Under the pieces are notes generated by a model that was given only the letters and a program-made list of their open reading frames with translations, was not told the DNA's origin and made no database searches. Made by a program: the position numbers and the translations under genes. A DNA stretch of 39,591 nucleotides from Planctomycetota bacterium. GTDB lineage: Bacteria > Planctomycetota > Planctomycetia > Gemmatales > Gemmataceae. Positions 24,177 to 33,297 of the stretch are shown here, piece by piece. The stretch is taken from positions 1 through 39,591 of the forward strand of contig JACOUH010000026.1 of NCBI GenBank assembly GCA_016177925.1. The letters are read 5' to 3'. Positions within the stretch are counted from its first letter, which is position 1, and each line of letters starts with the position of its first letter.

Positions 24177-26337
24177 CGTGCGACTCATCGAAACGGACCG
24201 GTTCCCGTTTGAGTTCCTGTCCCGTCTCGCAGAGCGCGAGAGTTGGCGGAAGGAGATCCACCGGCCGGTTTCTCACCTGCATAAGTGGTGGGCGACGCGA
24301 TTGGGCTCGGTCTTCCGGGGAATCCTCCTTGGCTGCACCCTTGGAGAGCAGGCGGACCTCGCTGAAGAGTTCTACCGCAGCCACTCCTTTGCGAACGTCA
24401 CCGTGTTCGACCCGTTCATGGGGTCGGGCACGACGGTCAGTGAGGCGCACAAACTTGGCTTCACGGCCTTGGGGCGCGACATCAACCCGGTTGCCGTGGA
24501 CTCGGTGCGGGTCGCCCTCGGCCCGATGGACTGGCCGAAGATCAAGCGGGCCTTCGCGAACCTGTCCGGAGAAGTCGGCGAGAAGCTCTGCGCTTTGTAT
24601 CGCTCCACGGATTCCCAATCCTGCCCGTGCGACGTGCTCTACTATTTCTGGGTCATGCAGGTGACCTGCCCGGAGTGCAGTCACTCCGTCGATCTCTTCC
24701 CGTCCTGGGTGGTGGCTCGGAACGCTTTTCCCAACCGCAAGCCCGACGTGCGCCTGGTCTGTCCTGGCTGCGGGACCATTTTCCGCGGTCTCAACAGCCA
24801 GAAAAGAGTTTCCTGCCCCTCCTGCGCGAAATCCTTCGACCCCGAACAGGCCATCGCGAAGGGGACCAAGGCGACCTGCCAGCAGTGTCACCGGACGTTC
24901 AGAATTCTGGAGAGCATCGGGGGAAAACGTCCCAATTTCCGTCTCTACGGGAAGCTCGTTCTCACCCCGAATGGAGAGAAGGAGTACCTGCCGGCAAACG
25001 ACGAGGATCGGAGAGCGTACGGAGAGTGTACGCAGCGGCTGGCCGAGGAACTCGCACGTGGCAGCATCTCGCTTCCCACTCTGGCGCTGGAAAACGGTTT
25101 CAACACGCGGCAGGCCATGAGCTACGGATTCCGCTCGTGGCGAGACTTCTTCAACGAGCGGCAACTGCTGGCCTTGGGCTGGCTCCAGACCGCGATTGCC
25201 AAGATTGCCGACCTGCCAACGCGGAATGTCCTCTTGACCCTGTTTTCTGGCCTCCTGGAATTCAACAACCTTTTCGCCTCTTACAAGGGCGAGGGTACGG
25301 GGGCGGTGCGGCACATGTTCTCGCACCACATTCTCAAGCCCGAACGCACGCCTATCGAGGCGAATGTCTGGGGTACGCCGAAGAGTTCCGGTTCTTTCTC
25401 CACCCTGTTCCGCAGCCGGTTGCGCCGTGCCGTCGAGTACCGGCTCGCTCCTACGGAGGTCAACAGGGACGGGCACGCGAAGGGGGTCGTCTGTTCCTTG
25501 CCGTTCACAGGGGAGGTGCGACCCTGGCCCGAAGACCGCCTGTTCTCGCCCCGAGCGATCTATCTCTCGTGCGGGGATTCCGCCGTTACCGAACTCCCGG
25601 ATGGGAGCATCGACCTGATCGTCACCGACCCGCCGTTCTTCGACAACGTCCACTACTCCGAACTGGCCGACTTCTTCCATGCCTGGCAGCAACTTTCTCG
25701 TGGGGAAAAGGCGGACAATACCACACGCCGGGCCGCCGAGGTCCAGGATGCTGACGTCGACAGTTTCGCATCCAAGCTGCGGGCCGTGTTCCGCGAGTGC
25801 AAGCGCGTCCTCAAGGACGATGGCCTGATGGTCTTTACCTACCACCACTCCCGCAACGAGGGATGGGAAGCTGTTGCGGACGCCGTCCTTGGAGCGGGCT
25901 TCATCGTGGTGAACTCCCAGCCGGTGAAGTCGGAGATGTCCGTAGCCACACCGAAATCCCAGGCCAAGGAGCCGATTCAGCTCGACATTGTCCTTGTTTG
26001 CCGTAAGGCGAACACGGGAGAGAACCGTGAACCGGCCTCCCCCCGGGAAGCCTTGGCGTCTGCCAGGGCCAAGCTCGGACGGCTCGATGCAGCGGGGTTC
26101 AAGCTGTCCCGGAACGACCGGAAAATCGTCCTCTTCGGGCAGCTGCTCTCCACGCTCAGGGACAGGGCCGCGGCAGCAACGATTGCCGAAAGGGTGAAGG
26201 ACGAACTTGCCCACCTCGACGAGAGCCTGGGACCTGCCTCGGGCGGTACAACGGCTGGGAGTACGAGGCGGTTGGCGGAAGGGGAGCCTACCCTTTTTGA
26301 TAGCATTGACCCTGACGCTGCCGAAGCAGGCGAGTAG
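24157..26337 (+). CDS. DNA methyltransferase, DUF1156 / zinc-ribbon adenine-specific type
   Basis: 726 residues from ATG 24157 (TTG 24151 or ATG 24163 also possible). The N-terminus is DUF1156-like: RFPFEFLSRLAERESWRKEI with HKWWATRLGSVFRGILLG. Motif I (FDPFMGSGTT, 84-93) comes before the catalytic DPPF motif (TDPPFFDNVHYSEL, about 490), the order I then IV; the DPPF form fits an amino (N6-adenine or N4-cytosine) methyltransferase. Between them are four Cys pairs (CPEC, CPGC, CPSC, CQQC at about 171, 203, 222 and 243), probably two zinc ribbons used in DNA recognition. Its start overlaps the remnant endonuclease. All motifs seem intact, so it may persist as an orphan methyltransferase. Target sequence unknown. 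Confidence 0.9.
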   Translation: MKMRKTDVRLIETDRFPFEFLSRLAERESWRKEIHRPVSHLHKWWATRLGSVFRGILLGCTLGEQADLAEEFYRSHSFANVTVFDPFMGSGTTVSEAHKLGFTALGRDINPVAVDSVRVALGPMDWPKIKRAFANLSGEVGEKLCALYRSTDSQSCPCDVLYYFWVMQVTCPECSHSVDLFPSWVVARNAFPNRKPDVRLVCPGCGTIFRGLNSQKRVSCPSCAKSFDPEQAIAKGTKATCQQCHRTFRILESIGGKRPNFRLYGKLVLTPNGEKEYLPANDEDRRAYGECTQRLAEELARGSISLPTLALENGFNTRQAMSYGFRSWRDFFNERQLLALGWLQTAIAKIADLPTRNVLLTLFSGLLEFNNLFASYKGEGTGAVRHMFSHHILKPERTPIEANVWGTPKSSGSFSTLFRSRLRRAVEYRLAPTEVNRDGHAKGVVCSLPFTGEVRPWPEDRLFSPRAIYLSCGDSAVTELPDGSIDLIVTDPPFFDNVHYSELADFFHAWQQLSRGEKADNTTRRAAEVQDADVDSFASKLRAVFRECKRVLKDDGLMVFTYHHSRNEGWEAVADAVLGAGFIVVNSQPVKSEMSVATPKSQAKEPIQLDIVLVCRKANTGENREPASPREALASARAKLGRLDAAGFKLSRNDRKIVLFGQLLSTLRDRAAAATIAERVKDELAHLDESLGPASGGTTAGSTRRLAEGEPTLFDSIDPDAAEAGE

Positions 26338-26463
26338 AGCCGCTCACGAATGCGTTTTTCTCCTCGCCTGCCGGGCGTTATCATGCAGTGGTTGGTGAGC
26401 ACGACAGCCGGGAACGTCGAGACGGTGCGTTCCCAACCAAGCCCGTGCTGTCAGAGGAACAAC

Positions 26464-29448
26464 ATGAGGAAATTGAGCGGGGCCTCGGGCGTTTGTCTGA
26501 TCGTGCCGGTGCTGCTGCTGGTCCTATCCGAGGGCCGGCCACAAGGCTACGCCCCGGAGATGGCCGTCCGCAGGATGAAGGTGCCCGACGGCTTTATCGC
26601 CAAACTCGTCGCTGCCGAGCCACTGGTGCGCCAGCCGGTCGCCATCGACTTCGACGACCGTGGCCGCCTCTGGGTTATTCAATACCTGCAATATCCTAAT
26701 CCTGCGGGTCTGAAGCGCGTGAAGGTCGATCGCTACTCGCGCACCGTCTACGATCGTGTCCCCGAGCCGCCGCCGCGTGGGCCGAAGGGAGCGGACCGCA
26801 TCACCATCCTCGAAGACACCGATGGAGACGGACGGGCTGATCGGGCCAAGGACTTCGTCAACGGGCTGAACCTGACATCGGGCTTCGCCTTCGGCCACGG
26901 CGGCGTCTTCGTCCTGCAGGTGCCTTACCTGCTCTTCTATCCCTCCCGCAACGGCGAACTGGCCGACGGCGACCCGGAGGTGCTGCTGAAGGGCTTCGGC
27001 ATGGAGGACGCGCACTCGGTGGCCAACTCGCTGACCTGGGGCCCCGACGGCTGGCTTTACGGCTGCCAGGGCAGCACCGTGACGGCCAACGTCCGCGGCA
27101 TCGAGTTCCAGCAAGGCGTCTGGCGCTACCACCCGCGCACGCACAAGTTCGAGTTGTTCTGCGAGGGCGGCGGCAACTCGTGGGGCCTCGACTTCGATCG
27201 TCACGGCAACCTTCTCTACAGCACCAACTACGGCGGCTTCATCTTGCTGCACGGCGTCCAGGGCGGCTACTACTGGAAGTTGTTCGGCAAGCACGGCGCC
27301 CTGCACAACCCACATGCTTACGGCTACTTCGATCACGCTCCACACCGCAACCCCCGCGGCGGACACGTCACCGTGGGCGGCATCGTCTACCGTGGCGACT
27401 CCTTTCCCGATCGTTTTCGGGACAAATATATCGCCGCCGATCTGCTCGGTCACAACGTCTACTGGAACGACATCGAACCGTGGGGCTCGACCTTCCGCAC
27501 CGCCCACGCCGGCGATTTACTGCTATCGAATGACACCTGGTTCGCTCCAAGCGACGTGGCGCTGGGGCCGGAGGGAGCGGTCTACGTCGCCGACTGGCAC
27601 GACAGGCGGACCGCTCACCCCGACCCCGACGCCGACTGGGACAGGAGCAACGGCCGCGTCTACAAGATCGAGGCGAAGGGGACGAAGCCCTACTCAGGGC
27701 AGGACCTGCGCAAGCTGTCAAGCGAAAAGCTGGTCGCCCTGCTGAGCCATCGCAATGATTGGCTTGTGCGCAAGGCGCGGCGCCTTCTCGCCGATCGGCA
27801 CGACCGCACGGTGATCCCCGCCGTGCGGTCGATGGCGCTGGAGAGCAAGGACGAGGAACTCGCTCTGCAAGGGTTGTGGGCCCTCTATGTCAGCGGCGGG
27901 TTCGACGACGACTTCGCCGCGAAGGCACTGAGCCACCGCAGCCCTCACGTCCGCAGCTGGACCGTGCGCCTGCTCGGCGACGAGTGCAAGGGGTCGTCGT
28001 CGATCGGCAAGCGCCTGCGCGAACTGGCGGAGAGCGATGCGTCGGTGATGGTCCGCAGCCAGCTTGCCTGCACGGCTCGCCGCCTGCCGGTCGCTGACGG
28101 ACTGCCGATCATCGAGCGTCTCTTACTGCGCAACGAGGATGGCCGCGATCCGTATGTTCCACTGCTATTGTGGTGGGCGGTGGAACAGCACGCCGTCCCT
28201 GGCCGCGAGCAGGTGCTGCGTTTCTTCACCTCATCCGCGGCATGGAAGATGCCATTGGTGCGTGATGCGATCCAGGGCCGCCTGGTGCGCCGCTACGCCG
28301 CCGAGGGGTCCGCGGCCGGCGATGACGCCTGCGCTCGCCTGCTGGCCTCCGCCCCGGCCGCCGAGAGAGCGAAACTCCTTGCGGATGTCGACCTCGGATT
28401 GCAGGAGCGTTCCGGCATGAAGGGGGACCCGCGGGCGGTCAAGGTGACGGCCGCACTGGCGAAAGAGCTCGTCGCTCTCTGGCAGGATGACACGACCGAC
28501 GCCACGCTCCTCCGCCTGCTGATGCGCCTGGGTCGCCGTGCCGCCGAGGACCGCGCCATCGTCCTGGCGACCGACGTGCGCGTGTCGCGAGCGACGCGCC
28601 TGGCCATGCTCGACGTCCTCCGCGATGCGGGGGGGACGGCGTGTATCGAACCGCTGCTGAAACTGACGACCGGGCGGGAGGCGGAAGCGGTCCGATCGGC
28701 GGCGCTGGCGGCGCTGGGGCGCTTCGACGACGAGCGGATCGCTTCCGCCCTTCTCGCGGCGTACCCGGCGATGAATGAGCGGCTGCGTTCCCGAGCCCGC
28801 GACGTGCTACTCGGCCGACACCGCTGGGCGCTGGCATTCGTCGAGGGTGTGGAGCGAGGCACGTTCGCAGCGAAGGAGGTGCCGGTCGAGCAGCTACGCC
28901 CGCTCGCTGCGTTCAAGGACGAGAAGCTGGAGCGGCTCGTGCGCAAGCACTGGGGCAGTATCCTGGGCGGTACGCCGGAGGAGAAGCTGGCCGAAGTGCG
29001 CCGGCTGAACAACGACCTCCGCGCCGCTTCTGGCGATCCCCGTAAGGGCCGCGACCTATTCCGGCAGCACTGCGCGAACTGTCACCGATTGTTCAACGAA
29101 GGACTGCCCGTCGGCCCCGACCTGACGCACGCCAACCGCAAGGACCGCGACTATCTGCTCGTCAGCATGGTCGACCCCAGCGCCGTCATCCGACGCGAGT
29201 ACCTGGCCTACACGGTACAGACAACCGACGGCCGTGTGCTGACGGGGCTGATCGTCGAGCAGACGGCCGGCAGCATCACGCTCGCCGGGGCGAAGAACGA
29301 GCGGACGGTGATCCCGCGTAATCGGATCGAGGAACTCCACGAATCGCCGGTATCGCTGATGCCGGAGGACCTGCTCAAGCCGCTGAAGCCGCAAGAAGTG
29401 CGCGACCTGTTCGCCTACCTCCAGGCCGACGCCCCGCCCCGCGAGTGA
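26464..29448 (+). CDS. PVC-type membrane-bound dehydrogenase with HEAT repeats and cytochrome c
   Basis: 994 residues from ATG 26464, which has AGAGGAA 6 nt upstream; the frame extends to 26350 but without homology. Signal peptide: MRKLSGASGVCLIVPVLLLV. Residues about 35-420 are the propeller domain typical of planctomycete/verrucomicrobial proteins (PDGFIAKLVAAEPLVRQPVA, DTDGDGRADRAKDFVNGLN, NSLTWGPDGWLYGCQGST). Residues about 430-840 are HEAT-like helical repeats. The C-terminal region is a cytochrome c with CANCH (Cys870, Cys873, His874) and the GLIVEQTAGSITL-type end. Exported electron-transfer dehydrogenase; substrate unknown, often assumed to be a sugar or alcohol. Confidence 0.95.
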   Translation: MRKLSGASGVCLIVPVLLLVLSEGRPQGYAPEMAVRRMKVPDGFIAKLVAAEPLVRQPVAIDFDDRGRLWVIQYLQYPNPAGLKRVKVDRYSRTVYDRVPEPPPRGPKGADRITILEDTDGDGRADRAKDFVNGLNLTSGFAFGHGGVFVLQVPYLLFYPSRNGELADGDPEVLLKGFGMEDAHSVANSLTWGPDGWLYGCQGSTVTANVRGIEFQQGVWRYHPRTHKFELFCEGGGNSWGLDFDRHGNLLYSTNYGGFILLHGVQGGYYWKLFGKHGALHNPHAYGYFDHAPHRNPRGGHVTVGGIVYRGDSFPDRFRDKYIAADLLGHNVYWNDIEPWGSTFRTAHAGDLLLSNDTWFAPSDVALGPEGAVYVADWHDRRTAHPDPDADWDRSNGRVYKIEAKGTKPYSGQDLRKLSSEKLVALLSHRNDWLVRKARRLLADRHDRTVIPAVRSMALESKDEELALQGLWALYVSGGFDDDFAAKALSHRSPHVRSWTVRLLGDECKGSSSIGKRLRELAESDASVMVRSQLACTARRLPVADGLPIIERLLLRNEDGRDPYVPLLLWWAVEQHAVPGREQVLRFFTSSAAWKMPLVRDAIQGRLVRRYAAEGSAAGDDACARLLASAPAAERAKLLADVDLGLQERSGMKGDPRAVKVTAALAKELVALWQDDTTDATLLRLLMRLGRRAAEDRAIVLATDVRVSRATRLAMLDVLRDAGGTACIEPLLKLTTGREAEAVRSAALAALGRFDDERIASALLAAYPAMNERLRSRARDVLLGRHRWALAFVEGVERGTFAAKEVPVEQLRPLAAFKDEKLERLVRKHWGSILGGTPEEKLAEVRRLNNDLRAASGDPRKGRDLFRQHCANCHRLFNEGLPVGPDLTHANRKDRDYLLVSMVDPSAVIRREYLAYTVQTTDGRVLTGLIVEQTAGSITLAGAKNERTVIPRNRIEELHESPVSLMPEDLLKPLKPQEVRDLFAYLQADAPPRE

Positions 29449-29514
29449 AAGTGCCGGCCCCGCGGATGGTCGAACCCAAGTGTGGGAATGCGGACCTGAA
29501 CCAGGTAGACCGGC

Positions 29515-30477
29515 TCATCGAACCGACTCGTCCCCTTCGAGGGCACTCTTCCTCTCGCGCACCACCGACCGCAACTCGGCCTCGTTGACGAGCAACCGGA
29601 ACACGTCGGGCCGGGCGTAGTGGCCGGCCACGTCGAAGTCGTATTTGCCGCGCACGATCTCCGCCAGGTCCAGTTCGGCCGTCAGGATGCCCTCTCCCTC
29701 GAAGCTGGGACCAGCGAGCACCTGGCCAAGCGGCCCCACGATGCAGCTCCCGCCCCGCATCAGCACTGTCTTGGGATCATCACCCTGGATGGCCGGGTAG
29801 TCGGGCGGGCAGTCGGCGCGGGTCAGGTATTGGCAGGCGGATAGCACAAAGCAGCGACCTTCCAGGGCGACGTGCCGCATCGTCGGCAACCAGGTCTCGC
29901 GGTCGTCCGCGGTCGGGGCGCAGTAAAGCTGCACGCCCTTGGCGTACATCGCCATGCGCAAGAGCGGCATGTAGTTCTCCCAGCAGATCACGGCGCCGAG
30001 CTTGCCAATCGCCGTGTCCACCGCCGTAAGCGTCGAACCGTCGCCGAAGCCCCAGACCAGTCGCTCCATCGCCGTCGGCATCAGCTTGCGGTGCTTGCCC
30101 AGAAGGCTGCCGTCCGGCCCGAAGAAGAGGACGGTGCAGTACAGCGTCCCACCGTCGCGCTCGATGACGCCGACCACCAGATGCAGCTGGCCGGCCCTCG
30201 CCGCCTTGCCGATCGCCTCGGTGGCCGGGCCGGGGACCTCGATGGCGCTGGCGAAGTAGCGGCGGAACTGCTCCCGCCCTTCCGGCGAGCGCATGCCGAC
30301 GCGGGCCCCGAAGTCCAGGCCCTTGGGATAGGCCGATACGAACGCCTCGGGAAAGAGGACCAGCGATGCTCCGTGGCGCGCGGCATCGGCGGCCAGTTGG
30401 GCAAGCTTGTCGAGCGTCCGGCTCAGGTCAAAGACGATCGGAGCAGCCTGGACAACCGCAGCACGGACTGAGTGCAT
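29515..30477 (-). CDS. nitrilase (carbon-nitrogen hydrolase family)
   Basis: 320 residues, start ATG 30477 with GAGGGAGA 6 nt upstream. The Glu-Lys-Cys triad is Glu44 (LFPEAFVSAYP), Lys131 (GKHRKLMPT) and Cys165 (VICWENYMPLLR). CWENYMPL is characteristic of true nitrilases, which convert nitriles to carboxylic acids and ammonia, more than of amidases or carbamoylases. The C-terminal region (GGSCIVGPLGQVLAGP) is conserved. The substrate is not determined by sequence. It converges with the PVC dehydrogenase gene across a 66-nt gap with no visible terminator. Confidence 0.93.
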   Translation of the reverse strand: MHSVRAAVVQAAPIVFDLSRTLDKLAQLAADAARHGASLVLFPEAFVSAYPKGLDFGARVGMRSPEGREQFRRYFASAIEVPGPATEAIGKAARAGQLHLVVGVIERDGGTLYCTVLFFGPDGSLLGKHRKLMPTAMERLVWGFGDGSTLTAVDTAIGKLGAVICWENYMPLLRMAMYAKGVQLYCAPTADDRETWLPTMRHVALEGRCFVLSACQYLTRADCPPDYPAIQGDDPKTVLMRGGSCIVGPLGQVLAGPSFEGEGILTAELDLAEIVRGKYDFDVAGHYARPDVFRLLVNEAELRSVVRERKSALEGDESVR

Positions 30478-30669
30478 GGATTCTCCCTCGTTTCTCGAGC
30501 GTTTCACGCTTGGTTACGCACGACCCCTGACATCCAAAGTGGCAGGTGAAGGAATTCAGAGGCAAGCGGCGTGGTGATGCTGAGTCCCGGCACTCGTCTG
30601 AGCGTAAGCGACGGCCGTCGCGCCGTCAATCGGTGAGATTCAGGTTTGCACCTGTTCCGCCCGATCCTC

Positions 30670-30698
30670 TTGACCGGCCTCCGTAATCGGTGGACAAT
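30670..30698 (+). promoter_or_regulatory. sigma-70-like promoter of the RelE-like gene pair
   Basis: TTGACC (30670-30675, five of six) and GACAAT (30693-30698, four of six) are separated by exactly 17 bp. The predicted transcript would start near 30705, about 27 nt before the first gene's ATG. Confidence 0.55.
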
Positions 30699-30731
30699 GA
30701 AACATGTTCACTTTTCCCACAGGGTTCGCAA

Positions 30732-31289
30732 ATGACTTCTTTCACCGTCTTTCAACTTTCCCGGGATCGGCTCGTCTCGCTCCGCACGGCGCTGGATACC
30801 GTCGGGCTCCAGTCCAACCCGGAGATCGTGCGCCGGGAAATGGAAGAACTCGTCGCGGACGGACTTACCCTTCCGGGCTTGATCCGCCGCCTGTGGCACT
30901 TCACCTTCGACATGCTGAAGTTCGGGCAGATCAAGGATTACGATCAGGAAGGGAAGTATCTGCTCTTGGTGCTCGATCAGGCCCTTCAAACGCTTCAGCG
31001 GTCGCAGGAGCAGGCGGCAGAGATCGAACGACTGGCCGGAAAGCCGGTGGCACGCCGAGATGAACTGGAGGAGGCCATCGCCGTCATCCGCCGGCTACGC
31101 GATTATGTTGCCGAGAACTGGTTCTGGGAGCTAACGAAGGAGGAATGGGCCGAGGCCATCGCAGAGATGGAGAGGACTGGCGGGGTCGATCTCGACGAGG
31201 GCTTCGCTCAGATCGCTGGCGTGTCGAAAGAGGAGTGGCTCCGTCGCGTCGACGAGCACAAGCGGAAATATCACCACGAGGCGAGCTGA
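30732..31289 (+). CDS. uncharacterised helical protein, first gene of a coupled pair
   Basis: 185 residues. ATG 30732 is chosen over 30690 because the longer frame overlaps the promoter; AGGG lies 8 nt upstream. The protein is charged and helical, with Leu/Arg/Glu-rich segments (LVADGLTLPGLIRRLWHF, LLLVLDQALQTLQRSQEQ) and a C-terminus ending in KRKYHHEAS. There is no signal peptide, membrane helix or catalytic motif, and I do not recognise the family. Its TGA overlaps the ATG of the next gene by 1 nt (TGATG), a tight coupling typical of toxin-antitoxin pairs. As the next gene is RelE/ParE-like, this could be the antitoxin or a partner, but it has no recognisable DNA-binding motif. Confidence 0.65.
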   Translation: MTSFTVFQLSRDRLVSLRTALDTVGLQSNPEIVRREMEELVADGLTLPGLIRRLWHFTFDMLKFGQIKDYDQEGKYLLLVLDQALQTLQRSQEQAAEIERLAGKPVARRDELEEAIAVIRRLRDYVAENWFWELTKEEWAEAIAEMERTGGVDLDEGFAQIAGVSKEEWLRRVDEHKRKYHHEAS

Positions 31290-31691
31290 TGGCCTACTGC
31301 GTCCGACTCCGGGCAGTCGTTCTCAGGCGCATCGCTCGATGGGACCTCCCCGATCCCGTTTTCGTGGAGGTCCATCTCCGGCTGGGCAGTGACCGATTGG
31401 GAGTCAACCCCTCGTCCCTTTTGGAAACGACCGACGACCCGCGGGAGGGTATTACCTCGGCATGGAAGTTCCGCACACTAACCCGAAGCGTTAGCGAGGT
31501 CGATCCTCGCTAACGCTTCGGGTTAGTGTGAGCAGCTTACCTGCCGAGATAATATGGTTTACCGCTTCAGCCTTGTCGATCCCGACAATCGTTTCTGCGA
31601 GCACCTGTTCCAGTTCGCTGTTCGCTACGGGCAGGACGAAGAGACACTCTGGGTAGTGCGGGGCCGTCACGTCCGGCACGACGTCATCTGA
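31289..31691 (+). pseudogene. RelE/ParE-like toxin gene interrupted by a palindromic element
   Basis: The frame opens at ATG 31289, overlapping the stop of the previous gene. It reads 54 codons ending in DDPREG at 31450, then enters a 103-nt palindromic element that ends it at a TAA (31511). The coding sense resumes at ATG 31554 (MVYRFSLVDPDNRF, then EHLFQFAVRYGQDEETLWVV) to the TGA at 31691. The two parts are one frame apart, and removing 31451-31553 (103 nt, one more than a multiple of three) joins them as DDPREG-MVYRFSL, a continuous 99-residue protein. The joined sequence resembles RelE/ParE-type mRNA interferases as I know them, which is inference. The present gene would yield only a truncated product. 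Confidence 0.75.
31451..31553. mobile_element. 103-nt palindromic insertion element (MITE-like)
   Basis: The sequence 31450-31554 is an imperfect palindrome centred at 31502. The inner arms, 31474-31499 and 31505-31530 (26 nt each, perfect), contain CTAACCCGAAGCGTTAGCGA and its complement around a 5-nt loop. The outer 13-nt ends (TATTACCTCGGCA and TGCCGAGATAATA) match at 12 of 13. Total arm match is 44 of 50. There is no coding capacity for a transposase, so if mobile it needs help in trans. The inner core is a motif I recall from planctomycete proteins containing LTRSVSE; that recollection is not checked here. Confidence 0.8.
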
Positions 31692-31695
31692 GCGC

Positions 31696-33201
31696 TCAGA
31701 GTTGCGTCTCGGCCATCTCGATCGCCCGCAGCAGTCCGCGGGCCTTGCTGAGCGTCTCCTCGTACTCCTTCTCCGGCACGCTGTCGGCAACGATGCCGGC
31801 GCCCGCCTGCAGATACACCGTCTGTCCCTTGAGCACCAGCGTGCGCAGGGCGATGCAGGTGTCCATGCTGCCACCGAAGTCGACGTAGCCGACCGCTCCG
31901 CCGTAAGGACCGCGGCGGTGCGGCTCCAGTTCGTCGATGATTTCCATTGCCCGCACCTTTGGCGCTCCGCTCAGCGTCCCGGCCGGCAGGCACGAACGCA
32001 GCGCGTCGAACGCCGTCATGCCCGACCGCAAACGTCCCGTGACCGTCGAGCAGAGGTGCATGACGTGACTGTAGCGTTCGACTGTCATCACGTCGCTAAG
32101 CTGGACTGTCCCGTAGCGGGCCACGCGGCCGACGTCGTTGCGGCCGAGGTCGACGAGCATGATGTGCTCGGCGCGCTCCTTCGGGTCGGCGATCAGCTCG
32201 GCGGCCAGGCGGTCGTCTTCCTCCGAGCTGCTGCCGCGTCGGCGCGTCCCTGCCAGCGGCCGGATCGTCACAAGATCGTCCTCGACGCGGACCATGATCT
32301 CCGGCGACGAGCCGACTAGGCAGAGCGATCCGGCCTTCAGGTAGAAGAGGAACGGGCTCGGGTTGACCACGCGCAGGGCACGGTAGAGGTCGAACGGTCG
32401 GGCTCGCGTCTCGGTCTGCAAGCGCTGGCTGAGGACCACCTGGAAGATGTCGCCGGCCTTGATGTATTCCTTGCACTGGACGACCGCTTCCTCGAAGGCA
32501 CCCGGCGCGAAGTTCGACGCATAGGAGACGCGGCCGTGCTCGGCCTGGGCCAACGACGGGTCGAGGGGGTTGATGTCGGTCAGCTGCAGGTCGGCGACGC
32601 CCTGCTGGAGGCGCTCCACCAGGCGGTCGACGCGGTCGCAGGTGGCCTGGTAGACGGCGCGGAGATCCGTCGTCTCAACGTGAGCGTGGGCGACGGCGAT
32701 GACCGTCTTGAAGAGGTGGTCGAAGATGACCATGCGGTCGTAGAAGCCGAAGCAGAGATCGGGCAGGCGGCGGTCGTCTGGCGGCGGGTTCGGCAGCCGC
32801 TCGACGTAGCGGACGGTGTCGTAGCCGGCGTAACCGACGCAGCCGCCGAGAAAGCGGGGCAGGCTATGCAGCGGCGGTGTGCGGTAGGCGGACAGCTTCT
32901 CCTGCAACAGCAGCAGCGGGTCAGCGTGCTCCAGCTCGATGATCTTGTCGCCCTTTTGCAACTGGACGCGGTTGCCGAACGCCTGCAAGCGCAGGAATGG
33001 CCCGGCGCCGAGAAAGCTGTAGCGCCCCAGCCGCTCGCCGCCGACGACGCTCTCGAAGAGAAAAGCCCAATCCCCCTCCTGAATCTTGCAGAAGGCACTG
33101 ACCGGAGTCAGGGTGTCGCCGGTCAGCTGGCGGTAGACCGGCACAAGGTTGCCCTGGCTTGCCAGGCGGACAAATGCATCGAAGGGAGGATGGTGGCGCA
33201 T
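31696..33201 (-). CDS. trpE: anthranilate synthase component I
   Basis: 501 residues. It converts chorismate and an ammonia donor to anthranilate, the first committed step of tryptophan synthesis, with TrpG supplying ammonia from glutamine. Landmarks: an N-terminal tryptophan-binding region with LLESVVGG-like [54 protein letters not shown]; and the signature [41 protein letters not shown] and [12 protein letters not shown]. The ATG at 33201 has only a weak ribosome site. No trpG is adjacent. Its end (31696) is 4 nt from the interrupted gene's end on the other strand. PabB is an alternative, but the [16 protein letters not shown] segment favours TrpE. Confidence 0.94.
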   Translation of the reverse strand: MRHHPPFDAFVRLASQGNLVPVYRQLTGDTLTPVSAFCKIQEGDWAFLFESVVGGERLGRYSFLGAGPFLRLQAFGNRVQLQKGDKIIELEHADPLLLLQEKLSAYRTPPLHSLPRFLGGCVGYAGYDTVRYVERLPNPPPDDRRLPDLCFGFYDRMVIFDHLFKTVIAVAHAHVETTDLRAVYQATCDRVDRLVERLQQGVADLQLTDINPLDPSLAQAEHGRVSYASNFAPGAFEEAVVQCKEYIKAGDIFQVVLSQRLQTETRARPFDLYRALRVVNPSPFLFYLKAGSLCLVGSSPEIMVRVEDDLVTIRPLAGTRRRGSSSEEDDRLAAELIADPKERAEHIMLVDLGRNDVGRVARYGTVQLSDVMTVERYSHVMHLCSTVTGRLRSGMTAFDALRSCLPAGTLSGAPKVRAMEIIDELEPHRRGPYGGAVGYVDFGGSMDTCIALRTLVLKGQTVYLQAGAGIVADSVPEKEYEETLSKARGLLRAIEMAETQL

Positions 33202-33297
33202 GGCACTTTCACGATCCGATGGATGGGCCCGGCTTTCTCGCCCGGCGACGCGGCAGGGCCCGTGCCGGATGCTTCCTGGAAGAGGTTGCAGCCGGGA

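Noticed and set aside
24064..26214. 716-codon open frame on the minus strand
   Set aside because: Antisense to the methyltransferase, which has all expected motifs.
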